Positions 1 to 6,079 of a stretch of DNA of 30,433 nt are shown here, piece after piece. Within the stretch, counting starts at the first letter, position 1. Each line of letters opens with the position of its first letter. Position numbers and translations under genes: made by a program. The notes beneath the pieces were generated by a model that was given only the letters and a program-made list of their open reading frames with translations, ran no database searches and was not told where the DNA came from. Origin of the DNA: a virus; the IMG/VR virus record IMGVR_UViG_3300031857_012948, positions 1 through 30,433 of that record; one strand, written 5' to 3'.

Positions 1-1
1 C

Positions 2-844
2 TTTGGTCTTAATGCAATCAAAGGCGTATCTGATAAAGTATTGACCCATCTTCTTGAGTTTAGACAAGAAGAGTTTGCCAATAAAATCGACTGTTTTGAT
101 GGAGCAAAAGAAGCTGGTGTCAATATCGGTGTTCTTTCGTCGTTGATTCAAGCTGGTACGCTTTCTAGCTTCAGCGAAAAACGATGCCGTTTGGTTCTTG
201 AAGCTCAGACTTATAATATTCTAACAGACAGAGAAAAGCGTAATGTTAAGCTAGTGGGGTCAAAATATAATTACGATGTTCTCAACTCTATCGCTGATTT
301 AGTTAAAAACAAATCAGTTGGAGATGACGGTAAGCCATTCATGAAGGAAAGTCGTTATGAAACATTTAAAAATAAGTATGAGCCGTACAAAAAGATTTAC
401 GACATGAATAAAAAATACGAGAAGTTCGCTAATTGGTTTTTTGAAAAGCGTCTTCTTGGCTATAGCTACACTCATAAATTAAAAGAAGTTTTTAATGACG
501 GAGAGGATAGACTTCACAATACCTACGAGGCTTCCCAAGTAGAAGTTCGCCAAAATGTTAAAATGGTAGGCGTCGTCAAAGAGTCTCGTAAAAAAGTTAG
601 TAGGGCTGGTCGTCCATATTTATTGGTTAAAATTTCAGATGAGTATGGTCAAATGACCTGCCGCTTGACTGATGGCGGCAGAGACGATAAGTTTACCCAG
701 TACTATGAAGGTGGAGGCAAAACTCCAAAGGAAGATGATATCGTTGTGGTTTACGGCTCAAAAGCCGATGACTCAATTTTCCTAAATGGCTTGACAATCC
801 TCACAGAAAAGATATACACAAAGTTATCACAGATCGAAACTTAA
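2..844 (+). CDS. dnaE: DNA polymerase III alpha subunit-like, C-terminal fragment (5' end outside the window)
   Basis: This is the C-terminal end of a C-family replicative DNA polymerase; the frame is open to the left edge, so the gene starts outside the window. The first visible residues, FGLNAIKGVSD, match the conserved DnaE motif (typically GLGAIKGVG) that opens the helix-hairpin-helix-rich part following the fingers. A mostly helical stretch follows. The last roughly 100 residues form a beta-rich segment starting near VKMVGVVKESRKKVSRAGRPY, which looks like the OB-fold that binds single-stranded template in DnaE proteins. A TTG at position 41 could be mistaken for a start, but the DnaE motif lies upstream of it. 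The Clp-like gene follows 8 bases later, suggesting co-transcription. The assignment is strong for the family. The catalytic aspartates and any PHP or exonuclease domain would lie outside the window. Confidence 0.85.
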   Translation, partial: FGLNAIKGVSDKVLTHLLEFRQEEFANKIDCFDGAKEAGVNIGVLSSLIQAGTLSSFSEKRCRLVLEAQTYNILTDREKRNVKLVGSKYNYDVLNSIADLVKNKSVGDDGKPFMKESRYETFKNKYEPYKKIYDMNKKYEKFANWFFEKRLLGYSYTHKLKEVFNDGEDRLHNTYEASQVEVRQNVKMVGVVKESRKKVSRAGRPYLLVKISDEYGQMTCRLTDGGRDDKFTQYYEGGGKTPKEDDIVVVYGSKADDSIFLNGLTILTEKIYTKLSQIET

Positions 845-852
845 GTGTAAAA

Positions 853-3267
853 ATGAATACAGTGCAAGATATTAACTTCACTCCTAAAGTAAGAAGAGCT
901 TTAGATGTCGCCAAGCAGCGTTGTGCAGAAAATAATCAGCAAGAAATTACTGACGAGTTTTTGCTACACGCGATTCTTTTTTCAGAATCGATGATCGTCA
1001 ACATGGTATTTCAATCGCTTTCGATTGAAATCAAAGACGTTATCTTCGCCTTATCTAAAACTCTTCCTTCAAACAAGAAGAAGATATCTGCAACTTCGAT
1101 CAAGTATAGCCAAAACGTAATTAAAATTGTCAACGAGTCTTACGCTATATCTCAAAGTTTTAAGCAGAACTATACTGGAATAGAGCATGTGTTTCTTGCT
1201 CTATTGAGAAATTCAGACAACATAAAGAAGTTCTTTAAAAAGAATGGCGTCGATGTCGGATTTATTTCCGAGAAAGTAGAGAAAGAATGCAAGATGCTTT
1301 CTAATCCTGTTAAGAAACCAGTCCAACAAAGAGGCCAATCTCAACAAGATAATTTAATTTCTGCTTTTTGTTCTGACTATAATCAGATGGCGGTAGACAA
1401 TGGGTTTGATAATATTTTCTTCAGGGAAAAGGAAGTTGCAAAAATGTCAGAGGTTCTTTGCAGAAAACAGAAAAAGAATGTAATTTTAATTGGAGAACCC
1501 GGTGTTGGCAAAAGCGCCGTTGTTGGTCTTTTGGCTAAGAAGATTGTTTCTTGCGAATGCACAGAGTTCTTGCTGAATAAAAAGATCATATCTCTCAATC
1601 TATCTAATCTTATTGCTGGTACTAAATTACGCGGCGAGTTTGAGGAAAGATTAGTTAAGACGATGAACGAGATCAAAAACATGGGCAATGTAATCGTGTT
1701 TATTGACGAGGTTCACAATGTCATAGGCATGGGTAATGATGCTGGTTCTATGGATGCCGCTAATATTCTCAAGCAGTACTTAACTGCTGATGAGTTAGCT
1801 TTTATTGCCGCCACAACTCAAACCGAATACGAGAAATACTTTGTTAAAGATGGTGCAATGAATCGCCGCTTTGAACCCATCTTCGTGTCAGAACCTTCTA
1901 AGGAAGAAACTTTTAAAATCTTAAAGTCGCTAAAGGGATTTTATGAGAAGTTTCATATGATTCATTATAGCGATAACGTGATCACCGATATCGTTAATGT
2001 TTGCGAAAAGTATATTCCGTCTCGTAGGTTTCCAGACAAGGCTATTGATTTGATGGATCAAGTAGGATCTAAGGTAAAGATCAGATCGTTTTCTCGCCCC
2101 AAGGAAATTAAGGACGTTGAGAAATTAATTGTTGAGTTTGAAAAACTGGCCCCAGACGATGTTAAAGAAAATCACCTTACTAACATTATTCATGATTATG
2201 AAGCCAAGTATGATACTTGGGTAGAGTCAGTAAAAGGAAAGGTCTTTAAGGCTAAGACTAAAGACGTTTATGAGGCTTTATCCGATAAGATTGGCAAGTT
2301 CATCGACAACAAGTCAGACAATGACGGAATCAAAAACATTCTGTCCAATCTAAAAAAGCATGTCTTTGGTCAGGACGAAGCTCTTAAAAAGATTTCTGAC
2401 TGCGTTCTTAGAAGTTCATTCGGCCTAGCCAAGACAACTAAACCGCTTGGTAACTTTATGTTCATTGGCCCAACTGGATCTGGCAAGACCCACTTGGCAA
2501 GAACGTTAGCTAAACAAGGGTTTGGAGACGAGGCTAATCTTTGCGTGATTGATATGTCTGAATTCATGGAGCAGCATTCTGTTTCTAAGCTTATTGGTTC
2601 ACCTCCAGGTTATGTCGGTCATGGAGAGTCAAGCATTTTATGGTCGCATCTTGATAAGCATCCATCTTCAGTATTCTTATTTGATGAAATTGAAAAGGCG
2701 CATCCTGATGTAGTTAATGTTCTTTTGCAAATCATGGATAGCGGTCAACTTACAGACTCTACTGGTAGAAAGATGAGTTTCAAAAATTCTATCATTATTA
2801 TGACTGGCAATGTTGGGTTCCAAGTCAATGACAATAAAAAGATTGGATTTGGAGCCACACCCAACGAAAAGCCAAGCAAAGAAACTGTAATGGAAAATCT
2901 GAAAAGATTTTTTAGACCAGAATTCCTAGCCAGACTTAATGATATTGTTATATTTGATGAACTGAAGAAAGAATCTTTAATTAAAATTGCTGAGACTGAG
3001 TTTAGTTTGATCAAGGACTCTTTAAAACAAAACGAAACATCTATTTCTTATTCCGCTGATTTGATTGACTTTATTATTAATAATACAAAAGACAGCAATA
3101 CTGGCGCCAGAAAGATTATCTTTTTCATCGAAAACGAACTAAAAACCAAGATAGTTGATATTCTATCAATTAATAATTATAATCAAATTAGAGTATCAGT
3201 TAAAAATAATCAAATTCATATCGATGGAAAGACAAAGAAATCTTTTGCGACATGCGGTAAAAGATAA
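853..3267 (+). CDS. Hsp100/Clp AAA+ unfoldase (ClpA/ClpC-like) with ClpP-docking loop
   Basis: ATP-driven protein unfoldase of the two-ring Clp family, 804 residues, close to ClpA and ClpC in length. Two Clp N-terminal repeats occupy about residues 5-150 (the second contains TGIEHVFLALLR). The first AAA+ module has Walker A GEPGVGKS at 214-221 and Walker B with D285/E286. The second has Walker A GPTGSGKT at 539-546 and Walker B with D611/E612, followed by KAHPDV. The segment between the modules is short, so the long ClpB coiled-coil M domain is absent. After sensor residues of module 2 comes IGF at 664-666, at the position of the ClpA/ClpC/ClpX loop that docks on ClpP. ClpB lacks that tripeptide. 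Start ATG is preceded by TAAAA and no Shine-Dalgarno. The gene sits directly behind the polymerase and no ClpP gene is visible, so it may borrow host ClpP. The family call is firm; the ClpP partnership is inference. Confidence 0.92.
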   Translation: MNTVQDINFTPKVRRALDVAKQRCAENNQQEITDEFLLHAILFSESMIVNMVFQSLSIEIKDVIFALSKTLPSNKKKISATSIKYSQNVIKIVNESYAISQSFKQNYTGIEHVFLALLRNSDNIKKFFKKNGVDVGFISEKVEKECKMLSNPVKKPVQQRGQSQQDNLISAFCSDYNQMAVDNGFDNIFFREKEVAKMSEVLCRKQKKNVILIGEPGVGKSAVVGLLAKKIVSCECTEFLLNKKIISLNLSNLIAGTKLRGEFEERLVKTMNEIKNMGNVIVFIDEVHNVIGMGNDAGSMDAANILKQYLTADELAFIAATTQTEYEKYFVKDGAMNRRFEPIFVSEPSKEETFKILKSLKGFYEKFHMIHYSDNVITDIVNVCEKYIPSRRFPDKAIDLMDQVGSKVKIRSFSRPKEIKDVEKLIVEFEKLAPDDVKENHLTNIIHDYEAKYDTWVESVKGKVFKAKTKDVYEALSDKIGKFIDNKSDNDGIKNILSNLKKHVFGQDEALKKISDCVLRSSFGLAKTTKPLGNFMFIGPTGSGKTHLARTLAKQGFGDEANLCVIDMSEFMEQHSVSKLIGSPPGYVGHGESSILWSHLDKHPSSVFLFDEIEKAHPDVVNVLLQIMDSGQLTDSTGRKMSFKNSIIIMTGNVGFQVNDNKKIGFGATPNEKPSKETVMENLKRFFRPEFLARLNDIVIFDELKKESLIKIAETEFSLIKDSLKQNETSISYSADLIDFIINNTKDSNTGARKIIFFIENELKTKIVDILSINNYNQIRVSVKNNQIHIDGKTKKSFATCGKR

Positions 3268-4213
3268 TACTATTTTACCCATAGAGCATGAAATGCTCTG
3301 CTTCGTTTGCGAAAGAATAGAGAGGGATGGCAAAGTAAAGGTTTCGTATAAAGAAAAGGTCGATGCCCAACCTTTATATGACTCGTATCTTATCGTGGCT
3401 AACGATAAGCCATATTTATTAAAAATAAATCTTTCTCCAGACCTGCCAAACTTCTGGAAAGAACTATGCTCAAATAACTTTGAGTTCCATCCTAAGATAG
3501 TTTCTTATTCAAAAGAAGAGGACGAGTATAAATATATTTGTTATGAAATGCCCAAAGGAATGTTTGCGTCTGATATATCTAATTATATTTTAGCTCCCAA
3601 GTTAAATCTTCAAAGAAAGTTTGCGTCGTCTTTAAAAAAGATGCATTCAGTAAAGTTAAAAGACGTTGATTGCACAGCAGATATATTAAATAGTATGTTG
3701 CCAATTGAGTCTTCGATGATATGGAATAAATATCCTACAGTTGAGCTTTTTTCTGAAGTTAAGGTCGCCTTTGCTCAAGCTTATAAACCTTCTACAGATA
3801 GATTAGGTCTTTGCCATTTTAATTTAACTGGTGACAGTATAATTGATACCGTTGACGAATTTAAATTCATTGATTTTGAATACTCTGCAAATGGTAACTA
3901 TATAATTGATTTATTACTCGCCAAAGAGACTTTGAACGCATCAGATGCTTCGTTTGATCTTTTTACTCAATTTTACGGTATAAGTAAGGAAGAAATCAAA
4001 GATTATCTTGATGCCGCAGATATGTTTAACTTTGCCTACTTCAATTCAAAAATCGTAGCTGAATATATGACCTTTGGATTAAGAGATACAATTAAATTAA
4101 AATTATTAATTAATAAAGCAGGGGAGATGTACGAAAGAGTAAAGGATAAGCTTTTTGTTTCAAAAACGCTTGACAAAAATATTACCTACATCTATAATGC
4201 TTGGAAATTATGA
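3224..4213 (+). CDS. Aminoglycoside/choline kinase-like protein with altered catalytic loop
   Basis: This 330-residue protein has the layout of the APH/choline-kinase (protein-kinase-like) fold. A beta-rich N-lobe has YLLKIN with K67 as candidate ATP-binding lysine, then a hinge near YICYEMPKG. A helix FASSLKKMHSV resembles the family's conserved L..LH helix. The catalytic loop reads CHFNLTGDS (H198, N200, D204), where active enzymes usually have HxDxxxxN. The metal-binding motif FIDFEY with D217 is retained. The catalytic aspartate is therefore replaced by asparagine, which makes a pseudokinase or an atypical kinase possible. The start at 3224 overlaps the Clp gene by 44 bases. ATG 3293, 23 codons later and beyond the Clp stop, is an equally possible start. 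The stop overlaps the next gene's start in ATGA. The substrate is unknown. Confidence 0.6.
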   Translation: MERQRNLLRHAVKDNTILPIEHEMLCFVCERIERDGKVKVSYKEKVDAQPLYDSYLIVANDKPYLLKINLSPDLPNFWKELCSNNFEFHPKIVSYSKEEDEYKYICYEMPKGMFASDISNYILAPKLNLQRKFASSLKKMHSVKLKDVDCTADILNSMLPIESSMIWNKYPTVELFSEVKVAFAQAYKPSTDRLGLCHFNLTGDSIIDTVDEFKFIDFEYSANGNYIIDLLLAKETLNASDASFDLFTQFYGISKEEIKDYLDAADMFNFAYFNSKIVAEYMTFGLRDTIKLKLLINKAGEMYERVKDKLFVSKTLDKNITYIYNAWKL

Positions 4214-4434
4214 ATAATACACGTTCTAATCGCGCACTTAACACGATTCGTCTCACTAGTGGACGTTTCTTTGGCCTTGAGACCTCTACCGAGGTCATCA
4301 ATGCTCGTCTTGTCAACTTTGGCTCCTCTTTCCTCACCGTAGAGGACCGCAATACTGGCCGCAATCGTCGATTCGCAAAGAATCAGGTAAAGGCTGTGAC
4401 CTTTCGAGGATCAAGGTATACAAGCTCCCGATAA
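4210..4434 (+). CDS. Small basic protein, SH3-like beta-barrel type
   Basis: A 74-residue, arginine- and asparagine-rich protein. After a basic N-terminus come alternating short beta-prone segments (GRFFGLET, INARLVNF, SFLTVEDR, RRFAKNQVKAVTFRG). This order resembles the short phage and Bacteroidota proteins annotated as SH3 beta-barrel fold proteins, in which a GRFF..TF segment is followed by a MNARL-type strand. I infer a small nucleic-acid-binding barrel; there is no catalytic motif. ATG 4210 overlaps the previous stop by four bases; a TTG three codons upstream is less likely. Codon use stands out: many C-ending and CGT/CGC codons against the AT-rich neighbours, as seen in highly expressed genes. 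A strong intrinsic terminator lies right behind it. Confidence 0.6.
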   Translation: MNNTRSNRALNTIRLTSGRFFGLETSTEVINARLVNFGSSFLTVEDRNTGRNRRFAKNQVKAVTFRGSRYTSSR

Positions 4435-4438
4435 CAAT

Positions 4439-4465
4439 AACCCCCGAGAAATCGGGGGTTTTTTA
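4439..4465 (+). terminator. Rho-independent terminator
   Basis: A perfect seven-base-pair stem CCCCCGA / TCGGGGG (4441-4447 with 4452-4458) closes a GAAA tetraloop, extended by two A-T pairs and followed by a run of six T before an A. It starts five bases after the stop of the SH3-like gene and ends the operon that begins with the polymerase. Confidence 0.93.
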
Positions 4466-4489
4466 TTAAATATTTGTGTAAATATAAAT

Positions 4490-4702
4490 ATGCCAATCCC
4501 AACACCGAAAAAGAACCAAGAAGAGGATGAGTTTATTGCTTCATGCATGTCTTCTGAGACAATGCTGAAAGAATACCCAAATCAAAAACAAAGAGCAGCT
4601 ATCTGCTATTCTCAGTTCCGTCGTAAAAAGAAAAAGACCGAAGGTTCTATGGACGAAACAAAATGGGATGAAAATGATGTTTCTAAAGTTATCATAGAGT
4701 GA
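4490..4702 (+). CDS. Small phage protein of the PKKNQEEDEF...CYSQFR type, unknown function
   Basis: A 70-residue charged protein. It starts MPIPTPKKNQEEDEFIASCM and continues with YPNQKQRAAICYSQFRRKKKK. The arrangement P-x-P-K-x(3)-E-x(2)-F-x(3)-C-M, then P-x-Q-x(3)-A-x-C-Y-x-Q/F, is a recurring short module in phage genomes, both free-standing and attached to structural or protease proteins. I recognise the pattern but know no proven function. Two conserved cysteines (in SCM and ICY) might pair or bind metal. The ATG is immediately preceded by TATAAATA, so the start is set by position rather than by a ribosome-binding site. The acidic tail ends with a separate stop 43 bases before the next gene. 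Confidence 0.6.
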   Translation: MPIPTPKKNQEEDEFIASCMSSETMLKEYPNQKQRAAICYSQFRRKKKKTEGSMDETKWDENDVSKVIIE

Positions 4703-4745
4703 GTAAGTAGACAATAATATAGGTAAATCTTAATTCAAATCAACA

Positions 4746-5117
4746 ATGATTGATTTTAAAATAAAAATTTCCAGTTTAGATTGTATTCCATTGCAAAATG
4801 AATTTTCTAATGTTGTGCAAACGATTCATTGGCAAATTAAAGCGTCTGAACTTAAAAACTTCGAAGATCCTGATCTTGGCTATTACACCGCCATAGAGGC
4901 AGGAGCAACTCAAATTGATCCTATATCTCCTTCTGGAACATTTATCCCATTTGATTTACTCAATACTGGAATAGTTTTTAATTGGCTAGAAGCAAAATTA
5001 AATATTTCTGGAGTTGGTGGCATTTATTCTGGCCTTTCGGATCGAATAGAAAAACAAAAAAATCCTTCAATTATTCGTAAACAAATTGGCGTTACTGGAT
5101 ACGAAGCAATTAGTTAA
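4746..5117 (+). CDS. Tandem paralogue A, phage protein with LDCxPL and TIHW motifs
   Basis: A 123-residue protein that aligns along its whole length with the next gene product. Shared blocks are SLDCIPL / ALDCAPL, TIHWQI / TIHWRI, DP..SG.F..FD, and QKNPSIIRKQIGV / QKNPPIVRKQIGV. It resembles short proteins often found near structural genes of marine T4-like and jumbo phages, with an N-terminal beta-rich part and a C-terminal W-x(2)-K/A...IE.Q..P tail. Their function is not known to me; a virion role is a guess. This copy is more AT-rich than its partner and lacks a six-residue stretch (around the partner's GELASGES). No Shine-Dalgarno is visible. It shares the cassette between the two terminators with its paralogue. 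Confidence 0.65.
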   Translation: MIDFKIKISSLDCIPLQNEFSNVVQTIHWQIKASELKNFEDPDLGYYTAIEAGATQIDPISPSGTFIPFDLLNTGIVFNWLEAKLNISGVGGIYSGLSDRIEKQKNPSIIRKQIGVTGYEAIS

Positions 5118-5139
5118 TATATAAAAAATTTAAACTACC

Positions 5140-5520
5140 ATGATTACTTATAGATGGGAATTCCCCGCTTTAGACTGCGCTCCACTTGAGAGTGGATTAG
5201 CTGATGTAATTAAAACAATTCACTGGAGAATCACTGCCATTGAGCCAAAGAATACCGGAGAACTCGCTAGTGGCGAATCTCCCGAATATTATTTCGCTTC
5301 CAGCATTGGCACTGTATCTCTTGATCCCGTAACCGACTCTGGAGCCTTCGTTGCATTTGATGCAGTTACTACTGGAATGGCCGCAGAATGGGTCTCTTCA
5401 AAGATTAATGTAACTGGCGAATTTGGCCTTCAGTCTGGCCTTGTCGCAGAGATTGAGCGTCAAAAGAATCCTCCAATTGTCCGTAAACAAATTGGTGTTT
5501 CTGGTTCATTCCCTGTTTAA
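5140..5520 (+). CDS. Tandem paralogue B, phage protein with LDCxPL and TIHW motifs
   Basis: A 126-residue paralogue of the preceding gene, from a tandem duplication. By eye a little under half of the positions are identical, with conserved ends (QKNPPIVRKQIGVSG). It uses more C- and G-rich codons than copy A (for example GCC, GTC, GAG), which suggests the two copies have different expression levels or ages. It begins MITYRWEFPALDCAPL and contains single Trp residues in TIHW and EWVSSK. There is no signal peptide or membrane segment. An intrinsic terminator follows 21 bases after its stop. The function is unknown; its small size, duplication and strong terminator would fit an abundant virion or accessory protein, but this is inference. 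Confidence 0.65.
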   Translation: MITYRWEFPALDCAPLESGLADVIKTIHWRITAIEPKNTGELASGESPEYYFASSIGTVSLDPVTDSGAFVAFDAVTTGMAAEWVSSKINVTGEFGLQSGLVAEIERQKNPPIVRKQIGVSGSFPV

Positions 5521-5541
5521 TACAAAATCTAAATAGACTTT

Positions 5542-5570
5542 AAAGGCGCACTTTAGTGCGCCTTTTTTGT
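5542..5570 (+). terminator. Rho-independent terminator
   Basis: Stem AAAGGCGCAC / GTGCGCCTTT (5542-5551 with 5556-5565), loop TTTA, followed by T residues. It lies just behind the second tandem paralogue and separates it from the next transcription unit. Confidence 0.93.
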
Positions 5571-5601
5571 TTATTTAAGTTTAATTTTATAGCTGTTAGT
5601 T

Positions 5602-5607
5602 TATAAT
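5602..5607 (+). promoter_or_regulatory. Candidate -10 promoter element (TATAAT)
   Basis: A perfect TATAAT lies in the 97-base gap after the terminator and 11 bases before the ATG at 5618. No good -35 hexamer is seen at normal spacing, and the transcript would have a leader of only a few bases. The overlapping TAATTTTG also fits the Bacteroidota -7 pattern TAnnTTTG. A promoter is expected here because of the upstream terminator, but the exact element is uncertain. Confidence 0.4.
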
Positions 5608-5617
5608 TTTGACTAAC

Positions 5618-6079
5618 ATGCGCCTTAACTTTTATAAACCCAATAAGTCAAATACAGGAACTGCTCTTTCTTTCAATGTTGCGCCTCCAAAGGATCAAAC
5701 AAAAGGCGAGACCCCAGATCTTTATGTAAGTTTCGTGAAGCAAGCTGGATGGAATGACGAGACAAAGAAGGGGTCTTTTTCCGAGAACGCTAAAAATCCA
5801 GAGAAGACTGCGGCGTTGAAACTTAATCAAGTTGAGGCTGCGTCAATGATTCGTGCAGTAAGAGAGTCTGCAAAGTTCTCCACTGTTCATGCTTATCAAG
5901 GATCTACTACATCAATCATGTTCGGCCCTTACGTTAAGAAGAGTGGCGATAATGCATTTTCTTTTTCTATTAAAAAGGGCGAACAGTCTTTTCTTATTGG
6001 CTTTGAACTTGGAGAAGCTGAACTCGTAGCTCAGTATCTGGAAAATTATCTTCGCAAAAGCTTCGAAGTTTCAGAATGA
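5618..6079 (+). CDS. Possible Whirly/PC4-like ssDNA-binding protein
   Basis: A 153-residue soluble protein. It starts MRLNFYKPNKSNTGTALSFN, followed by predicted strands around DLYVSFVKQAGW and AALKLNQVEAASMIRAV, then FSTVHAY, TSIMFGPYV and AFSFSIKKGE. A final helix EAELVAQYLENYLRKSF closes it. The pattern of beta-sheet, a lysine-led strand flowing into a helix (KLNQVEAASMIRAV), an f-x-h strand, a second sheet and a C-terminal helix recalls the Whirly/PC4 group of ssDNA-binding proteins; phages encode many proteins of this general type. This is a fold guess from pattern only, without a diagnostic motif. ATG 5618 is preferred over TTG 5609. The stop overlaps the glycosyltransferase start (ATGA). 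Confidence 0.5.
   Translation: MRLNFYKPNKSNTGTALSFNVAPPKDQTKGETPDLYVSFVKQAGWNDETKKGSFSENAKNPEKTAALKLNQVEAASMIRAVRESAKFSTVHAYQGSTTSIMFGPYVKKSGDNAFSFSIKKGEQSFLIGFELGEAELVAQYLENYLRKSFEVSE

Noticed and set aside
41-844. Reading the first ORF as a complete protein starting at TTG 41
   Set aside because: The same frame is open to the left edge and the upstream codons encode the conserved FGLNAIKGV motif of DnaE, so the gene is cut by the window.
4483-4490. TATAAATA, identical to the T4 late promoter core
   Set aside because: It touches the ATG at 4490, so transcription would start inside the gene. It is mentioned in the promoter finding but not annotated as a promoter of that gene.
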